Assembly: GCF_004770765.1 (NCBI RefSeq) | Contig: NZ_RQFK01000023.1 | Span: 62,001 to 126,000 of the forward strand | Direction: 5' to 3' | From: Leptospira noumeaensis | Lineage (GTDB): Bacteria; Spirochaetota; Leptospiria; Leptospirales; Leptospiraceae | DNA length: 64,000 nt | Shown here: positions 40,699 to 53,411 of the stretch, piece after piece | Position numbering within the stretch: the stretch's first letter is position 1 | Layout of the letters: each line of letters starts with the position of its first letter | Notes under the pieces: generated by a model | Seen by the model: only the letters and a program-made list of their open reading frames with translations | Told to the model about the DNA's origin: nothing | The model's database searches: none | Position numbers and translations under genes: made by a program

Positions 40699-42141
40699 TT
40701 ACGTTTCTTGGTCTGAAGTTAGATACTGGTGGACTTGGTCAGCACACTTTCTTCCTTCTGAAATGGCCCAAACAATGAGGGATTGCCCTCGCCTTACATC
40801 CCCGCAGGCGTACACTTTTGGTAAAGATGTTGCGAATGATCCTGGTTTTGTTCCAAAATCAGCTTTTACATTCCCCCGACCATCTAACTCCATTCCTTCT
40901 TTCTGAAGGTCAGCGATGAGTCCTTCTTTGATGGGGTTTACAAATCCCATCGCAAGAAAAACTAAATCTGCAGGCCATTCAAATTCCGTTCCAGGAATCG
41001 GATTAAACTTTCCATTTTCTTCTTTCACTTCGGATCCGTAAATGGCAGTCACTTCCCCTTTGTCATTGGATTTAAAACCCATAGTGGAAACGGCCCATTT
41101 ACGACTCACACCTTCTTCATGTGAGGTGGAAGTGCGAAGCATTTTTGGATAGAGTGGCCAAGGAGTCGAGGAATCTCTTTCCTTAGGTGGCTCTGGGAAA
41201 AGTTCAATTTGAGTGACGGACTTGGCCCCGTGTCTGTTGGAAGTTCCTACACAGTCCGATCCTGTATCCCCTCCACCAATTACGATGACATGTTTGTCTT
41301 TAGCGTTGATGATTTCAATGGCATCACCGGCAACATGTTTGTTGTTTTTGGACAAAAAGTCCATGGCGAAGTGAACACCTTTGCTTTTTCTTCCTTCAAC
41401 GGGTAGGTCTCTTGGAACTTCTGATCCACAAGCAAGAACTACTGAATCAAAATCTGCTAATAGTTGTTTTGCGGTAATATCTATGCCCACATTCACATTG
41501 GTTTTGAAGGTAACACCTTCTGCTTCCATCTGTTTCATACGGCGGTCAATATGTCGTTTTTCCATTTTGAAGTCTGGAATTCCGTAACGGAGTAGGCCAC
41601 CGATCCGGTCATTTTTTTCAAAGATAGTAACAGTGTGTCCGGCACGAGCTAACTGTTGACCTGCGGCAAGACCAGCGGGTCCTGAACCAACAACGGCAAC
41701 TTTTTTCCCAGATTTGGAAGTGGGAGGTTGTGGGATGACCCAACCTTCTTCCCAAGCACGGTCAATGATGGTTCTTTCAATGGATTTGATTGATACCGGT
41801 GGTTCAATAATTCCTAAAGTACAAGCCGACTCACAAGGAGCAGGGCATAACCTTCCTGTAAACTCAGGAAAGTTATTTGTTTTCGAAAGATTTTCCCAAG
41901 CCTCTTTCCAACGACCTCGGTAAACAAAGTCATTAAATTCAGGGATCAGGTTATCAACAGGACATCCTGTATCACCATGACAAAAAGGAATCCCGCAGTC
42001 CATACAACGAGCGCCTTGGTCTTTGGCAACAGTCTCAAGGAAGGGTTTTTCGAACTCTTTATAGTTCTTAACTCGTTCCTTCGGTTCAATCTTCTGAAGG
42101 TATTCTTTTTTAAATTCTAAAAATCCTGTTGGTTTACCCAC
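40699..42141 (-). CDS. gltD: glutamate synthase small subunit
   Basis: A 480-residue GltD. The N-terminal Cys cluster [21 protein letters not shown] (about 43-63) binds iron-sulfur. It is followed by the FAD motif [28 protein letters not shown] and the NADPH motif [13 protein letters not shown], ending with [20 protein letters not shown]. It supplies electrons from NADPH to GltB for glutamate formation from glutamine and 2-oxoglutarate. The start is GTG and overlaps the gltB stop by 8 bases. Confidence 0.95.
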   Translation of the reverse strand: MGKPTGFLEFKKEYLQKIEPKERVKNYKEFEKPFLETVAKDQGARCMDCGIPFCHGDTGCPVDNLIPEFNDFVYRGRWKEAWENLSKTNNFPEFTGRLCPAPCESACTLGIIEPPVSIKSIERTIIDRAWEEGWVIPQPPTSKSGKKVAVVGSGPAGLAAGQQLARAGHTVTIFEKNDRIGGLLRYGIPDFKMEKRHIDRRMKQMEAEGVTFKTNVNVGIDITAKQLLADFDSVVLACGSEVPRDLPVEGRKSKGVHFAMDFLSKNNKHVAGDAIEIINAKDKHVIVIGGGDTGSDCVGTSNRHGAKSVTQIELFPEPPKERDSSTPWPLYPKMLRTSTSHEEGVSRKWAVSTMGFKSNDKGEVTAIYGSEVKEENGKFNPIPGTEFEWPADLVFLAMGFVNPIKEGLIADLQKEGMELDGRGNVKADFGTKPGSFATSLPKVYACGDVRRGQSLIVWAISEGRKCADQVHQYLTSDQET

Positions 42142-45100
42142 GAGCTGTTACCCCCTCTTTGTTTGTTTTTCCTGAAGTGTTTTCTTCATTCATTTTTTCT
42201 AATGCTTTTTTGTAATCTCTCGGAATCACTTTGATCATTTCTTTTACAACTTTTTCCCAGTTGTTTAAAACTTCTTCTGCACGTTTGGAGCCAGTATAAG
42301 TTTTATGATCTTCTATCATCTTTTTCACTTCTGCAATTTCTGATGCATCAGTTAACGGATCTAAGTCGACCATCTCTTTGTTGATGAGTGATTCTTTGTT
42401 TTTCTTTGGATCCCAAAGGTAGGCAATCCCGCCAGACATTCCAGCAGCAAAGTTACGTCCAATGTCTCCAAGGATGATAACTCGGCCACCAGTCATGTAT
42501 TCACAACCATGATCCCCAGTTCCTTCTACGATGACATGAGCTCCTGAGTTACGGACACAGAATCTTTCGCCGGCAATTCCATTGACATAAGCATTTCCAC
42601 TGGTTGCCCCAATGAAACAAGTATTACCAATGACAATGTTTTCTTCTGCTTTGTAAGGAGCATTTTTCGGAGTTTGGAAGATGAGTTTTCCACCACAAAG
42701 TCCTTTCCCTACATAGTCATTTCCTTCCCCAATGAGGCGAAGTGTCATTCCTTTGGTTACAAAGGCACCAAACGACTGTCCTGCGGTTCCTGTAAACTCA
42801 ATATCGATAGTGTCTTCGGAAAGACCATCCACACCATATTTTTTGGTCACTTCATGACTCAGCATGGTTCCCACAGAACGGTTTAGGTTCACAATTGATG
42901 TTTGGATTTTGACCGGTTGTTTGTGGTCAATGGCACCCAGTGATTTACGAATCAGTTCGTTATCAATTTGTTCATCCAAATGGTGGTTTTGTTCTTTGGC
43001 ACGATAAAGTCCTGTAGGAAATACAGGAGTTGGTCTATGAAGAACTTTTGTAAAGTCAAGACCACGTGCCTTCCAGTGGTGGTGAGGGCGTTTGAATTTG
43101 ATTTTTTCTACTTGGCCAATCATTTCTTCAAAAGTTCTGAATCCAAGTTTTGCCATGATCTCACGAACTTCTTCCGCAACGAAGGTCATAAAGTTTACAA
43201 CATACTCTGGTTTGCCGGTAAATTTACTTCTTAAGAATTCGTCTTGTGTGGCAACTCCCACAGGGCAAGTATTGAGATGGCATTTACGCATCATGATACA
43301 ACCCACAGAAACCAGTGCTGAAGTGGAGAATCCAAATTCTTCTGCCCCAAGGAGAGCTCCCACAACCACATCTTTTCCAGTGAGGAGTTTTCCATCCACA
43401 GCAAGATAGACACGGTCACGAAGTCCGTTAGCGACAAGAGTTTGGTGGGTTTCCGAAAGTCCTAGTTCCCAAGGAGTTCCTGCATGGTGGATGGAAGAGA
43501 TGGGGCTTGCCCCTGTTCCTCCTTCATGGCCTGCAATGAGGATATGATCCGCATGTGCTTTGGCAACACCCGCGGCCACTGTTCCCACACCCGATTCAGA
43601 AACGAGTTTCACGGAAACACGGGCTCTTGGATTGGAGTTCTTTAAATCAAAGATCAATTGTTTTAGATCTTCGATAGAATAGATGTCATGGTGAGGAGGA
43701 GGGGAGATCAGTGTGACTCCAGGCGTGGAATAACGAAGCCATCCAATGTATTTGTCTACCTTGTGGCCTGGAAGCTGTCCACCTTCTCCTGGTTTGGCGC
43801 CCTGAGCCATTTTGATTTGGATATCATCGGCATTCGTGAGGTATTCCATAGTCACACCAAAACGTGCTGAGGCAACCTGTTTGATCGCCGAACGCATGCT
43901 ATCCCCATTCGGAAGGGTTTTGAATCGTACTGGATCTTCTCCACCTTCCCCTGTGTTGGATTTAGCACCAATTCGGTTCATTGCAATCGCAAGAGTGGTA
44001 TGTGCTTCCCAAGAAATGGAACCATGGCTCATGGCTCCTGTTTGGAAACGTTTGAGAATTGATTTTACCGATTCCACTTCTTCGATCGGGATCGCTTTGG
44101 ATCCTTCAAAATCAAGTTGGAACAAACTTCGTAGTGTGACGGCCTTTTCGTTTTGGTTGTCGATTAGGCTAGAGAACTCTTTGAAAACTTTGTAATCGTT
44201 GTCTTGTGTCGCTTTTTGTAGTTTGTGAACAGTGATTGGAGTGTAAAGATGGCTATCCCCATTTTTACGGTAGTAATGCACTCCACCTGGTTCTAGGTTA
44301 TTCGGAAAAAAAGTAGAATCGTAAGCCGCTTTGTGGCGACGAACTGTTTCTTCTTCTAACATCTCAAGAGAAAGTCCTTCAATACGAGACTGAGTCCCTG
44401 CAAAGTAAGTATTCACTAATTCAGAATCAAGTCCCACTGCTTCAAAAATTTGAGCCCCGCAATACGATTGTAATGTGGAGATTCCCATTTTTGAAAATAC
44501 TTTGAATAGTCCCTTCCCAATAGATTTGATGTATTTCTTTTTTGCGTCCTTGTAGTTTGGAACTTCTGGGAGTAAACCTTGTTGCGAAAGATCGGCAATG
44601 GTTTCAAAAGCAAGGTATGGATTGATGGCGTTAGCACCATAACCGCATAACAAAGCAAAGTGGGCCACTTCTCTTGGTTCCCCTGATTCTAAAACGATTC
44701 CTGCGCGAGTGCGGAGGCCTTCACGGATCAGATAGTGGTGGAGTCCCGCCACTGCCAGAAGGGAAGGGATGGCTGCCTTTTTTTCACCCACTCCATGGTC
44801 AGTTAAGATGATGAGGGTTACACCTTGTTCCCGAATCGCTTTGGCTGCATCAGCGCAAACACGATCCAAAGAGTTTCGCATATCATGTTTTTTAGAAGGA
44901 TCAAAAAGGATGGCAAAGGTTTTCGCTTTGAAGTGACCTTCACTGATTTGTTTGATCTTTTCGAAATCTTCGTTCGTAAGAATTGGGTGTTCCAATTCCA
45001 AACGATGTGCGTGTTCCGGTTCTTCCGAAAGAAGGTTTCCTTCCGGTCCAATATAGGTTGTGAGTTCCATCACAAGTTCTTCCCGGATTGGATCAATCGG

Positions 45101-46711
45101 TGGGTTGGTTACTTGTGCAAAGTTTTGTTTGAAATAACGGAATAGGGGTTGTGGTTTTTCACTGAGAACAGCAAGAGAAGAATCCACACCCATGGAACCA
45201 ATTGGTTCTTCGCCAGAAACTCCCATTGGTTTGATGATGGTAAACACATCTTCATGAGTATACCCAAATGCCCTTTGGCGTTCTAGAATGGTTTCGTGTT
45301 GCGGTTGTTTTACGTTCTCTGGATCTGGTAAAGATCCGAGACGAATCATATTGTCTTCTACCCATTTGCGATAAGGTTTTTGGGTAGCGATTTGTTTTTT
45401 GATTTCTTCATCATCTAGGATTTGTCCTTTCTCCATATCGATGAGAAGCATACGACCTGGACGAAGTCTGTCTTGGATTAAAACTTCTTCTGGTGGAAGG
45501 TTGAGAACTCCAGCTTCCGATGACATAATGACTTCATCATCTTTTGTGACGATATAACGAGCCGGACGAAGTCCGTTACGGTCAAGAGTTGCTCCAATGA
45601 TTCTACCATCAGTAAACGCAATGGCAGCAGGCCCATCCCAAGGTTCCATAAAGGTTGCATGGTATTCGTAGAACGCGCGTTTGTCGGCATCCATAGCTTT
45701 GTTTTTTGACCATGCTTCGGGAATCATCATCATCACGGAATGGGGAAGAGACCTTCCTCCCATCACAAGTAACTCAAGAACTGTATCAAAAGTAGCAGTA
45801 TCAGACTGGCCTTCCATCACGATGGGAAGCATACGGCGCAGTTCATCACCATAAAGTGGAGACTGCATTACCATTTGGCGAGCCGCCATCCAGTTCATGT
45901 TTCCACGCAGAGTGTTGATCTCTCCGTTATGTGCAATTTGACGATACGGGTGAGCCAAATCCCAAGTAGGGAAGGTGTTCGTCGAAAATCTTGTATGAGT
46001 CAAACAAAACGCAGAAGTTAAGTCAGGTGACTTTAAATCTTCATAGAATTTTTTAACTTGGTCACCAAGTAACATCCCTTTGTAAACAATCGTACGGGAT
46101 GAAAAACTTGGTACGTAGTACTGGGAACGATCCAGTTTCATCTCTGCACGGATTCGTCTGTCGATGAGGCGACGGATGAGAAATAGTTTTCTTTCGAAGT
46201 CGTCAGAAGTTTTATTTTTTTTGGATTTTTTACCAATGAATACTTGTTTGAAAACAGGAATCGTTTTGGATGCAACTACACCCGCATATTCTTTGTTAAT
46301 GGGAACATCGCGGAATCCGAGAAACTCTTCCCCTTCATCTACAATGATTTTTTCGATTACGTTTTCAACGGCAGTTCTAACTTCAGTGTTTTGTGGAAGG
46401 AACAAAAATCCCACTGCATAGTCGCCCTCTTTTGGCAACGTGAAGGGGAGCACCTTTCTAAAAAATGCATCGGGGATATTGATCATGATCCCTGCACCGT
46501 CACCGGTTTTTGGATCGGCCCCTTCGGCACCCCTGTGTTCTAGGTTACACATGAGGCGGATCCCTTTGTCGACGATGTCACGGGAACGTTTGCCTTTAAA
46601 ATTTGCGATAAAACCAACACCACAGGAGTCTTTGTCCATGGCAGGATCATACATACCTTGGGCCTGTGGGCCGAGCGGCGGAAGGATGGGTGGTTGGTTA
46701 GATTTTGACAT
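42134..46711 (-). CDS. gltB: glutamate synthase large subunit
   Basis: A 1525-residue GltB of standard length. The glutaminase domain begins after a short propeptide at [14 protein letters not shown], where the Cys (about 30) becomes the N-terminal nucleophile. The central and FMN domains contain [31 protein letters not shown], and the 3Fe-4S motif is in [19 protein letters not shown]. The C-terminal beta-helix domain has [27 protein letters not shown]. Together with GltD it assimilates ammonia; aspartase encoded at 26.5 kb releases ammonia. No riboswitch is visible in the 196 bases upstream. Confidence 0.96.
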   Translation of the reverse strand: MSKSNQPPILPPLGPQAQGMYDPAMDKDSCGVGFIANFKGKRSRDIVDKGIRLMCNLEHRGAEGADPKTGDGAGIMINIPDAFFRKVLPFTLPKEGDYAVGFLFLPQNTEVRTAVENVIEKIIVDEGEEFLGFRDVPINKEYAGVVASKTIPVFKQVFIGKKSKKNKTSDDFERKLFLIRRLIDRRIRAEMKLDRSQYYVPSFSSRTIVYKGMLLGDQVKKFYEDLKSPDLTSAFCLTHTRFSTNTFPTWDLAHPYRQIAHNGEINTLRGNMNWMAARQMVMQSPLYGDELRRMLPIVMEGQSDTATFDTVLELLVMGGRSLPHSVMMMIPEAWSKNKAMDADKRAFYEYHATFMEPWDGPAAIAFTDGRIIGATLDRNGLRPARYIVTKDDEVIMSSEAGVLNLPPEEVLIQDRLRPGRMLLIDMEKGQILDDEEIKKQIATQKPYRKWVEDNMIRLGSLPDPENVKQPQHETILERQRAFGYTHEDVFTIIKPMGVSGEEPIGSMGVDSSLAVLSEKPQPLFRYFKQNFAQVTNPPIDPIREELVMELTTYIGPEGNLLSEEPEHAHRLELEHPILTNEDFEKIKQISEGHFKAKTFAILFDPSKKHDMRNSLDRVCADAAKAIREQGVTLIILTDHGVGEKKAAIPSLLAVAGLHHYLIREGLRTRAGIVLESGEPREVAHFALLCGYGANAINPYLAFETIADLSQQGLLPEVPNYKDAKKKYIKSIGKGLFKVFSKMGISTLQSYCGAQIFEAVGLDSELVNTYFAGTQSRIEGLSLEMLEEETVRRHKAAYDSTFFPNNLEPGGVHYYRKNGDSHLYTPITVHKLQKATQDNDYKVFKEFSSLIDNQNEKAVTLRSLFQLDFEGSKAIPIEEVESVKSILKRFQTGAMSHGSISWEAHTTLAIAMNRIGAKSNTGEGGEDPVRFKTLPNGDSMRSAIKQVASARFGVTMEYLTNADDIQIKMAQGAKPGEGGQLPGHKVDKYIGWLRYSTPGVTLISPPPHHDIYSIEDLKQLIFDLKNSNPRARVSVKLVSESGVGTVAAGVAKAHADHILIAGHEGGTGASPISSIHHAGTPWELGLSETHQTLVANGLRDRVYLAVDGKLLTGKDVVVGALLGAEEFGFSTSALVSVGCIMMRKCHLNTCPVGVATQDEFLRSKFTGKPEYVVNFMTFVAEEVREIMAKLGFRTFEEMIGQVEKIKFKRPHHHWKARGLDFTKVLHRPTPVFPTGLYRAKEQNHHLDEQIDNELIRKSLGAIDHKQPVKIQTSIVNLNRSVGTMLSHEVTKKYGVDGLSEDTIDIEFTGTAGQSFGAFVTKGMTLRLIGEGNDYVGKGLCGGKLIFQTPKNAPYKAEENIVIGNTCFIGATSGNAYVNGIAGERFCVRNSGAHVIVEGTGDHGCEYMTGGRVIILGDIGRNFAAGMSGGIAYLWDPKKNKESLINKEMVDLDPLTDASEIAEVKKMIEDHKTYTGSKRAEEVLNNWEKVVKEMIKVIPRDYKKALEKMNEENTSGKTNKEGVTARG

Positions 46712-46907
46712 ACGTACCCTACTCTAAAGCAATTACTGTACCTTGTTTTTGAATTTGGGTGTACTGTCCAATTATTTTGTTTTCAGCAAAATGATTTATT
46801 TTTAGGCAAAATCAAACATCAAAAAATGTTCAAATTGGGTACAATCGGCATATTAAATAATCGTTTAGTTCATAATGCGAACAAACCTATATTTTATCTA
46901 AAAAATG

Positions 46908-48080
46908 CTAGAGTACAAGAAACAAGCGAACTGCAACTTCCATAGGAAGATCGCTTAAATCCCAACGCACCCAATCAGAGGCATTGTACAACTCTTTTGT
47001 TAGTTTTAGAGCATCACTAAAGTCCGGTGATCCACTTTCAAAGGTTTCTGCTAAGGCTATTGTTTTTTCATAAGCTAGTTTGGTTTGGATGTGTAAGGTT
47101 TTTTCCGGTAAATCCAAAAATACGATTTTTCCGGAGTTGGGAATCCATTCGCCTTCCAATCCAATGGCCTGCTCATTTCCTTGTCCGTGGATTGAGTAAA
47201 ATCGAAATCCGTTCCCTATGGATTCAATTTTGTAACTAGTATTTGATTTTGGCAAAATCCAAAAGTAATATTGCGCACCAAAGGAAAGGTAACCAAATAG
47301 AAGGATGAAAACTCCCCAAAACCAATTGTAATTCCTATCTTCTCGGATGTTGGCAAAAAACATCATCATACCCAAATGCCCAATTGCCAAAAGAGAAAAT
47401 GAAAAATACCAATTTGCATTCATGATTTGGTGTTTCCATTCGATGGGAAACTTAGGCACAGTGTTTTCGTTAGGTGAGTGAATTTGTGTTTTTTCTTTTT
47501 CATTCGGTAACTCTGGTTTGACGAGAAGTTCTTTGAATGGTTTTCCCGTTTCTGTTTCTACGGGGAGAGGAAGGATTCGAAAGAATTTTTTAAATTCTCT
47601 GGAAAGCATGGAATAACGACTAAATCTTTCTTTGTTATCTTTATATTTTTTTACGGAAACTACTGCCACGGGAAGTAACAACCCGGATTTGTGATGTAAG
47701 TAGATGGTGTCTTTATACCGAGTTCCATCTTTTTTTGACTCAGATTCCGATTTGACTTGGTAGGAAATAAATTCAACAATAGGGAACTCAATATCAGGTT
47801 CCTTTGAATCACCGAAACGAATTTGATCTTTGGTTTTATCTATCGTTAACTGATAATGAAATCCATCTTTTTCTTCATAAGACTGATAACATAAATAACT
47901 AAAAGGAAGAAAAGCCACCAAAGTAAAGAGAAAACCTAATTTCCCAATATGGGTTTGTTTCCAAATCCATATTCCGGATAATGCCAAGAGAGTCCAAAAA
48001 ACAATCCCAAACATCATAACATAATTGTTATAGATTCCTACTTCCACCAAAACAGAATCTGATAAAAAAGTTGTTTCCAC
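46908..48080 (-). CDS. membrane protein of unknown function
   Basis: A 390-residue protein with two N-terminal spans (MMFGIVFWTLLALSGIWIW, LGFLFTLVAFLPFSYLCY), a soluble beta-rich region of about 150 residues and two further spans (NWYFSFSLLAIGHLGMMMF, NWFWGVFILLFGYLSF), then a second soluble domain. The first soluble part (QLTIDKTKDQIRFGD...YLHHKSGLLLPVAVV) resembles PH-like membrane domains, but weakly. The start used is GTG. No family assigned. Confidence 0.55.
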   Translation of the reverse strand: METTFLSDSVLVEVGIYNNYVMMFGIVFWTLLALSGIWIWKQTHIGKLGFLFTLVAFLPFSYLCYQSYEEKDGFHYQLTIDKTKDQIRFGDSKEPDIEFPIVEFISYQVKSESESKKDGTRYKDTIYLHHKSGLLLPVAVVSVKKYKDNKERFSRYSMLSREFKKFFRILPLPVETETGKPFKELLVKPELPNEKEKTQIHSPNENTVPKFPIEWKHQIMNANWYFSFSLLAIGHLGMMMFFANIREDRNYNWFWGVFILLFGYLSFGAQYYFWILPKSNTSYKIESIGNGFRFYSIHGQGNEQAIGLEGEWIPNSGKIVFLDLPEKTLHIQTKLAYEKTIALAETFESGSPDFSDALKLTKELYNASDWVRWDLSDLPMEVAVRLFLVL

Positions 48081-48130
48081 GGCTTAAAAAAAATCTTTGA
48101 TTTTTCTCATTTGTCAACTACCCTGTGGCG

Positions 48131-49075
48131 ATGAAATTTATATTTTCAAGTTTCCGCACCGGGATTTTCTTTCTTTTTTTATTAGGGATCAACTCCGTCG
48201 AAATTTTTGCCAAAGAGATTCCCGTTTTAGAAAGACGAGTCACTTGGGATGCGGGAACCATTCCCGAAAAAGAAGCAGAAATTTGGGAAAAAATCTTAGA
48301 AGAACATGAGAAACAAACTTCGAACCAAGTGGCCATTCTCGTCGTACGTTCGTTAGAAGGTGAGATTTTAGAAGAATACAGTTTGAAAGTAGCTGAACAC
48401 TGGAGGTTAGGTCAGAAAAATAAAGACAACGGTGTTCTCATTTTACTTTCTATAGAAGACAGAAAGGTGAGAATTGAAGTGGGTTATGGCCTCGAAGGAA
48501 TTCTCACCGATGCCTATTGCAATCGTGTCATTCGAAACACAATGATTCCTTATTTTAAATCGGGGGAATACGTGGAAGGGATCTCCGCCGGCCTAAAAGA
48601 AATTCTTTCCACATTAGATTCAGGAGTGACTCCCGAAGAACCAAGTCTTTGGCAAAAGTTCCGATCCTTTCGTGGGATCGGTGCGGAGCAAGGTTGGCAT
48701 CTCTATTTGATCGGGATTATTTTTGTAGGCATCATCTTTCTTTTTGCAACCATCTTGGCCTTCCATAGAGAGGATAACAGTATATGGGTATTTTTCTTTT
48801 TACTCGTTTTTTTTCAGTGGGTTCCTTCAATTTTTTACGGGTTCTATGGTTGGGCCTTTTGTAATTTCATTTATGTATTTGGATTTATCTTTGTTCGACT
48901 TACAAGAGAGCGGATTTCTTGGGTAAAGGCTTTGTCTGACAAAATTTCCGATTCTGTTTCTTATTCGTCTGGCAGTTCTTCGGGGGGAGGTTTTAGTTCA
49001 GGAGGCGGATCCTCTGGTGGGTTTAGCGGTGGCGGAGGGAGTTTTGGAGGGGGCGGCTCCAGTGGAAGTTGGTAA
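48131..49075 (+). CDS. TPM-domain membrane protein with Gly/Ser-rich tail
   Basis: A 314-residue protein with a signal peptide (TGIFFLFLLGINSVEIFA). Its TPM domain (about 38-160) is clear: ERRVTWDAGTIPEKEAEIWEKILEEHEKQTSNQVAILVVRSLEG and KDNGVLILLSIEDRKVRIEVGYGLEGILTDAYCNRVI. Two to three spans and a low-complexity Gly/Ser tail (GGGFSSGGGSSGGFSGGGGS) follow, as in many TPM/YgcG proteins. Roles proposed for the family include photosystem repair in plants and envelope functions in bacteria. The ATG at 48131 is preferred to a GTG two codons before. Confidence 0.85.
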   Translation: MKFIFSSFRTGIFFLFLLGINSVEIFAKEIPVLERRVTWDAGTIPEKEAEIWEKILEEHEKQTSNQVAILVVRSLEGEILEEYSLKVAEHWRLGQKNKDNGVLILLSIEDRKVRIEVGYGLEGILTDAYCNRVIRNTMIPYFKSGEYVEGISAGLKEILSTLDSGVTPEEPSLWQKFRSFRGIGAEQGWHLYLIGIIFVGIIFLFATILAFHREDNSIWVFFFLLVFFQWVPSIFYGFYGWAFCNFIYVFGFIFVRLTRERISWVKALSDKISDSVSYSSGSSSGGGFSSGGGSSGGFSGGGGSFGGGGSSGSW

Positions 49076-49141
49076 ACTGTTTTTGTGACAGCCTGATGTT
49101 TGTTATACTAAACTGTGTCTAAGATTTTGGATTACATTTTT

Positions 49142-49678
49142 TTAATTGGATTTGATTCCTAACCAGTCTATGATCCGTTCGGCGGCTTCTTCTTTGGAAA
49201 GTTTGGATAGGTTTAACTTAAAGTGAGCGGCCTCTTGGTAAACGGGTAATCTTTTTTCTAAAATGGAACGGTATGAGGCCACCTTGGAAAGATCGGGTCT
49301 TGTGGAATCCCCCTTTACCTTTTCGATGAGTTCTTCGATTCCTCGTTCCAAATAAACGATCCTTCCGATCTTTCGGAGTAGGTCTAATTTTCGTTGGCTT
49401 GGAATTTCGTTTCCCGATTCATCCAAATCAAATAAAATTCCACCGCCACAGTCGAGGATGATCCCGTCCGCATTGACTAATTTTTGCAAAATGGAAAATT
49501 CTAATTCACGGAATTTTTTCCAGTCATAGGTCTCCACAAAATTAGGGATAGGAACCCCACCGGCTTCATAAACAGCTATGGAATCTGTAGAAACTACAGG
49601 GAAGTTTGTTTGTTTTGAAAGGGAACGAGAGACTTTAGATTTTCCAGCACCTCTTGCTCCAATAAAGATAATATTCAT
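49142..49678 (-). CDS. aroK: shikimate kinase
   Basis: A 178-residue kinase. The Walker A loop IFIGARGAGKSKVSRSLS is at the N-terminus, with the shikimate-site Asp in VVSTDSIAVYEAGG and the second glycine loop DCGGGILFD near 95. The Walker A has RGAGKSK where MGAGKST is common. It phosphorylates shikimate in the aromatic amino acid pathway. It lies 40 bases downstream of the HDOD gene on the same strand. Confidence 0.85.
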   Translation of the reverse strand: MNIIFIGARGAGKSKVSRSLSKQTNFPVVSTDSIAVYEAGGVPIPNFVETYDWKKFRELEFSILQKLVNADGIILDCGGGILFDLDESGNEIPSQRKLDLLRKIGRIVYLERGIEELIEKVKGDSTRPDLSKVASYRSILEKRLPVYQEAAHFKLNLSKLSKEEAAERIIDWLGIKSN

Positions 49679-49718
49679 AAAATTTGTCTGTAACGGCTTT
49701 AGATTAAAAAGTTAGAAA

Positions 49719-50573
49719 CTATACGTTCAATAAATCGGCAAGACCGGCTTGTAAGTCAGGGATATGAACAAAATAGGTTTCTATATCAGCTTCCGTAACA
49801 CCTGTTTGGCTGAGTGCAAATGGAGAAATAGGAACAGATTCCCCACCAATATCGATTCCAATTCCAGACACCACAATTAGGATACTGGCAATATGGACAA
49901 CAGAAGTTAAGAGGGGATTAGTTTTAGAATTCTCAGGTGTTAAATAATTGGCCACAACGTCAGTAAGTTCCTCGGGGAAATTCCAACGTTTCAAAAGATT
50001 CTCAGACACTTCCATATGGGTGTATCCGAAATATTTTTTCTCGAGTATTGGGAAAGGTTCTTGGTTGTCTTTGAGATCGGTTTTAATTTGCATCATCACC
50101 GGACTAAAGAACTGGGCGAGGACGATTTTACCCACACTGCATAACAATCCAGAAGTGAAGGCTAGATCCTTATCGATCTTTAGTTTTTTGTGTTGAACAA
50201 TTTTACTAGAAAGTTCGGCCACAAGCAAAGAAGAACTCCAAAGTTGAGCAGCTTCCAGTTGGTAACTGTTGAGATCTTGGGAAAGGATTCCTTTGGCTGC
50301 TGTCAGAAGGACAATTTCTTTGACTGTTTTGATTCCAAGAGTCATCAGAGCTTCTTGGACAGTGCGAATGGGTTTGGAAGCTCTATAGTATGCAGAATTA
50401 GAAAGTTTAATTACATTTGCCGTGATGGCAGGGTCTTTCGAAATTTCCTGAGCAAGGTCAGCAATATTGACATCCGGTTTTTGGAGTTTCTCCAATACCT
50501 TGGACACAACCGACGAAATGGCAGGCAGTTTATTTACGTCTTGTAATACTTCATCAACCTTTGACTTTAGCAT
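49719..50573 (-). CDS. HDOD domain protein
   Basis: A 284-residue stand-alone HDOD protein: VNKLPAISSVVSKVLEKLQKPDVNIADLAQEISKDPAITANVIKLSNSAYYRASKPIRTVQEALMTLGIKTVKEIVLLTAA at the N-terminus is typical, followed by SGLLCSVGKIVLAQF and LLKRWNFPEELTDVVANY. The metal-binding HD residues are degenerate, as usual for HDOD. It lies 6 bases downstream of cheD, which points to a link with chemotaxis or motility control. It is the second HDOD protein in the window. Confidence 0.85.
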   Translation of the reverse strand: MLKSKVDEVLQDVNKLPAISSVVSKVLEKLQKPDVNIADLAQEISKDPAITANVIKLSNSAYYRASKPIRTVQEALMTLGIKTVKEIVLLTAAKGILSQDLNSYQLEAAQLWSSSLLVAELSSKIVQHKKLKIDKDLAFTSGLLCSVGKIVLAQFFSPVMMQIKTDLKDNQEPFPILEKKYFGYTHMEVSENLLKRWNFPEELTDVVANYLTPENSKTNPLLTSVVHIASILIVVSGIGIDIGGESVPISPFALSQTGVTEADIETYFVHIPDLQAGLADLLNV

Positions 50574-50579
50574 ATTCGC

Positions 50580-51083
50580 CTAACGCACCTTATAAAGGTA
50601 TTTTTCCATACCAGCTTTTTTTAACAACACGCGCCCGTCGTCACAATAAAGACTGATGGTTCGTCCCTCATTTCCCGCCACATCTTCTACTATGACGGGA
50701 ATTTTCTTCTCTTCCATAAATTTTTTAACAATGACAATGTTCTGTTCCCCAATGTTTTGCAAAAAATGGGAGTTGATTCCCTTAAACATGGAAGCTCCTC
50801 CAAACATGCGACAAGAATATTGGCCAATATTGGAACCTTGTTGTTTCATCATCTCGATGAGGATGGGTAGGGCTGTTTCCCCATATTTATGTGGGAACTT
50901 GGAGGCATCCTTGCCTGTTGGATCTTTGGCAAGCATGATGTGGGAAATGGCACCCACTTTTTGATCCGGATCATACAAAACGATTCCTATGCACGAACCC
51001 AATGTAGTTCGGAGCACGTCCGTATCTTTTCCGACCTTGATGTCGGCTATTCCCACATTGATGATTTTGGATTTTATAGACAT
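50580..51083 (-). CDS. cheD: chemoreceptor glutamine deamidase CheD
   Basis: A 167-residue CheD. The catalytic Cys is in [14 protein letters not shown] (about 27-40), the His in GAISHIMLA, and the later [22 protein letters not shown] block is conserved. It deamidates glutamines of chemoreceptors and can interact with CheC. It is the first gene of a leftward operon cheD-HDOD-aroK. Confidence 0.92.
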   Translation of the reverse strand: MSIKSKIINVGIADIKVGKDTDVLRTTLGSCIGIVLYDPDQKVGAISHIMLAKDPTGKDASKFPHKYGETALPILIEMMKQQGSNIGQYSCRMFGGASMFKGINSHFLQNIGEQNIVIVKKFMEEKKIPVIVEDVAGNEGRTISLYCDDGRVLLKKAGMEKYLYKVR

Positions 51084-51143
51084 TCTACTTGTTTCTAGAG
51101 AGTGGAACCGTTACTTAGGTATTATAGATAGTAACCTTTCCTT

Positions 51144-52367
<1,224 letters not shown>

Positions 52368-52407
52368 GAAGTAGGATAGATTCGTCTAACCATTACACAA
52401 GAAGTAT

Positions 52408-52779
52408 ATGAAACGAAAGTTCACAATTGGATTCATTCTAATTTTTCTAACCTATCTCGGGTGTAAATCATCTGTATTTGGGTTCTGTACTTCTGCAGAA
52501 AAATTTGTGGAACGGTCTTCTGTTCCGCCTTGCCACCAAACTTCTGAATCGAAAGAAAACTCCGCCGAGTCTTGTGAATGCCCCATCACCCATGAAGAAC
52601 TCCAATCGGCAAATGGCCCTGATTTCCCAGTTTGGAAACAGATCAAACTTCCTGTTTGGAATGGATTTTTCGTTCTAAAACCAAAGGTTCTTTCTGGTGT
52701 TTCAACCAATTGGCTGGTTGCCGGACTTCGTCATTCTCCCCCCTACTTTCCTACCCAAACGGTCCGACTTCTGATTTGA
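52408..52779 (+). CDS. Cys-rich small lipoprotein next to copper-storage gene
   Basis: A 123-residue predicted lipoprotein: signal MKRKFTIGFILIFLTYLGC with lipobox TYLGC. The mature part has Cys-containing segments (GFCTSAEK, VPPCHQT, ESCECPITHEEL) and ends RHSPPYFPTQTVRLLI, a tail like that of small proteins I have seen beside copper-resistance genes. It lies 78 bases before the Csp-like gene on the same strand. A role in metal handling is inferred only from context. Confidence 0.55.
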   Translation: MKRKFTIGFILIFLTYLGCKSSVFGFCTSAEKFVERSSVPPCHQTSESKENSAESCECPITHEELQSANGPDFPVWKQIKLPVWNGFFVLKPKVLSGVSTNWLVAGLRHSPPYFPTQTVRLLI

Positions 52780-52857
52780 GATGGCCACACCTATTTGTTT
52801 TAGGTGAACACGTTTCCATTTCAATTTATTTTTAAAATTTAACAGAGGTTATACAAT

Positions 52858-53304
52858 ATGAATCGCAAAGAATTATTGCAAAAAGCAGGGATGGCAGTTG
52901 CCGTTTCCGGAATTTTATCTACACTTTCCGCAGAAGACCATGACCATTCCACAATGACAATGCCTACGACAGGAAAATCAAAGTATTCCAAAGCGATGAT
53001 GGCTGCTATGCACTGCCAACTTTCGGCTGAAGTTTGCCTTAGCCATTGCCTCACAGAACTTGGGAAAGGGGATAAGTCCCTCGCCGCTTGTGCCACAAGC
53101 ACGAGAGAAGTCATTAGTTTGTGTGAGTCCTTTGTAAAACTCGCAAGCCAGTCTTCGGCTTATACTAAAAAGTTAGCAAATCTTTGTATTGAGGTTTGTG
53201 AGGCTTGTGCGAAGGAATGTGAAAAACATGCAGCTCACCACACTGTTTGTAAAGAGTGTCGCGATAGTTGCCTTGCTTGTGTGAAAGAATTAAAGAAGAT
53301 TTAA
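52858..53304 (+). CDS. Csp-like four-helix copper-storage protein
   Basis: A 148-residue exported protein. The N-terminus (MNRKELLQKAGMAVAVSGILSTLSA) is a signal peptide, followed by a Met/His-rich stretch (DHDHSTMTMP). The core has Cys spaced along helices: HCQLSAEVCLSHC, ACATSTREVISLCESF, LCIEVCEACAKECEKH, VCKECRDSCLACVKE. This is the pattern of Csp (DUF326) proteins, whose four-helix bundle binds many Cu(I) ions inside. The exported form resembles Csp1. AGAGG precedes the ATG and a strong terminator follows. Confidence 0.85.
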   Translation: MNRKELLQKAGMAVAVSGILSTLSAEDHDHSTMTMPTTGKSKYSKAMMAAMHCQLSAEVCLSHCLTELGKGDKSLAACATSTREVISLCESFVKLASQSSAYTKKLANLCIEVCEACAKECEKHAAHHTVCKECRDSCLACVKELKKI

Positions 53305-53362
53305 GGATCCAATCCCACTACAAACTTTCGAAAAGTTGAAGTCGATAGGATTGAAACTTTTG

Positions 53363-53397
53363 CAACTGCCTGCTGTTTGGCGGGCAGTTGTTTTTTT
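53363..53397 (+). terminator. intrinsic terminator of copper-storage gene
   Basis: CAACTGCC (53363-53370) pairs with GGCAGTTG (53383-53390) and is followed directly by seven T. This is a textbook rho-independent terminator 58 bases after the stop of the Csp-like gene. Confidence 0.88.
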
Positions 53398-53411
53398 AAA
53401 AACTAAAGAAT

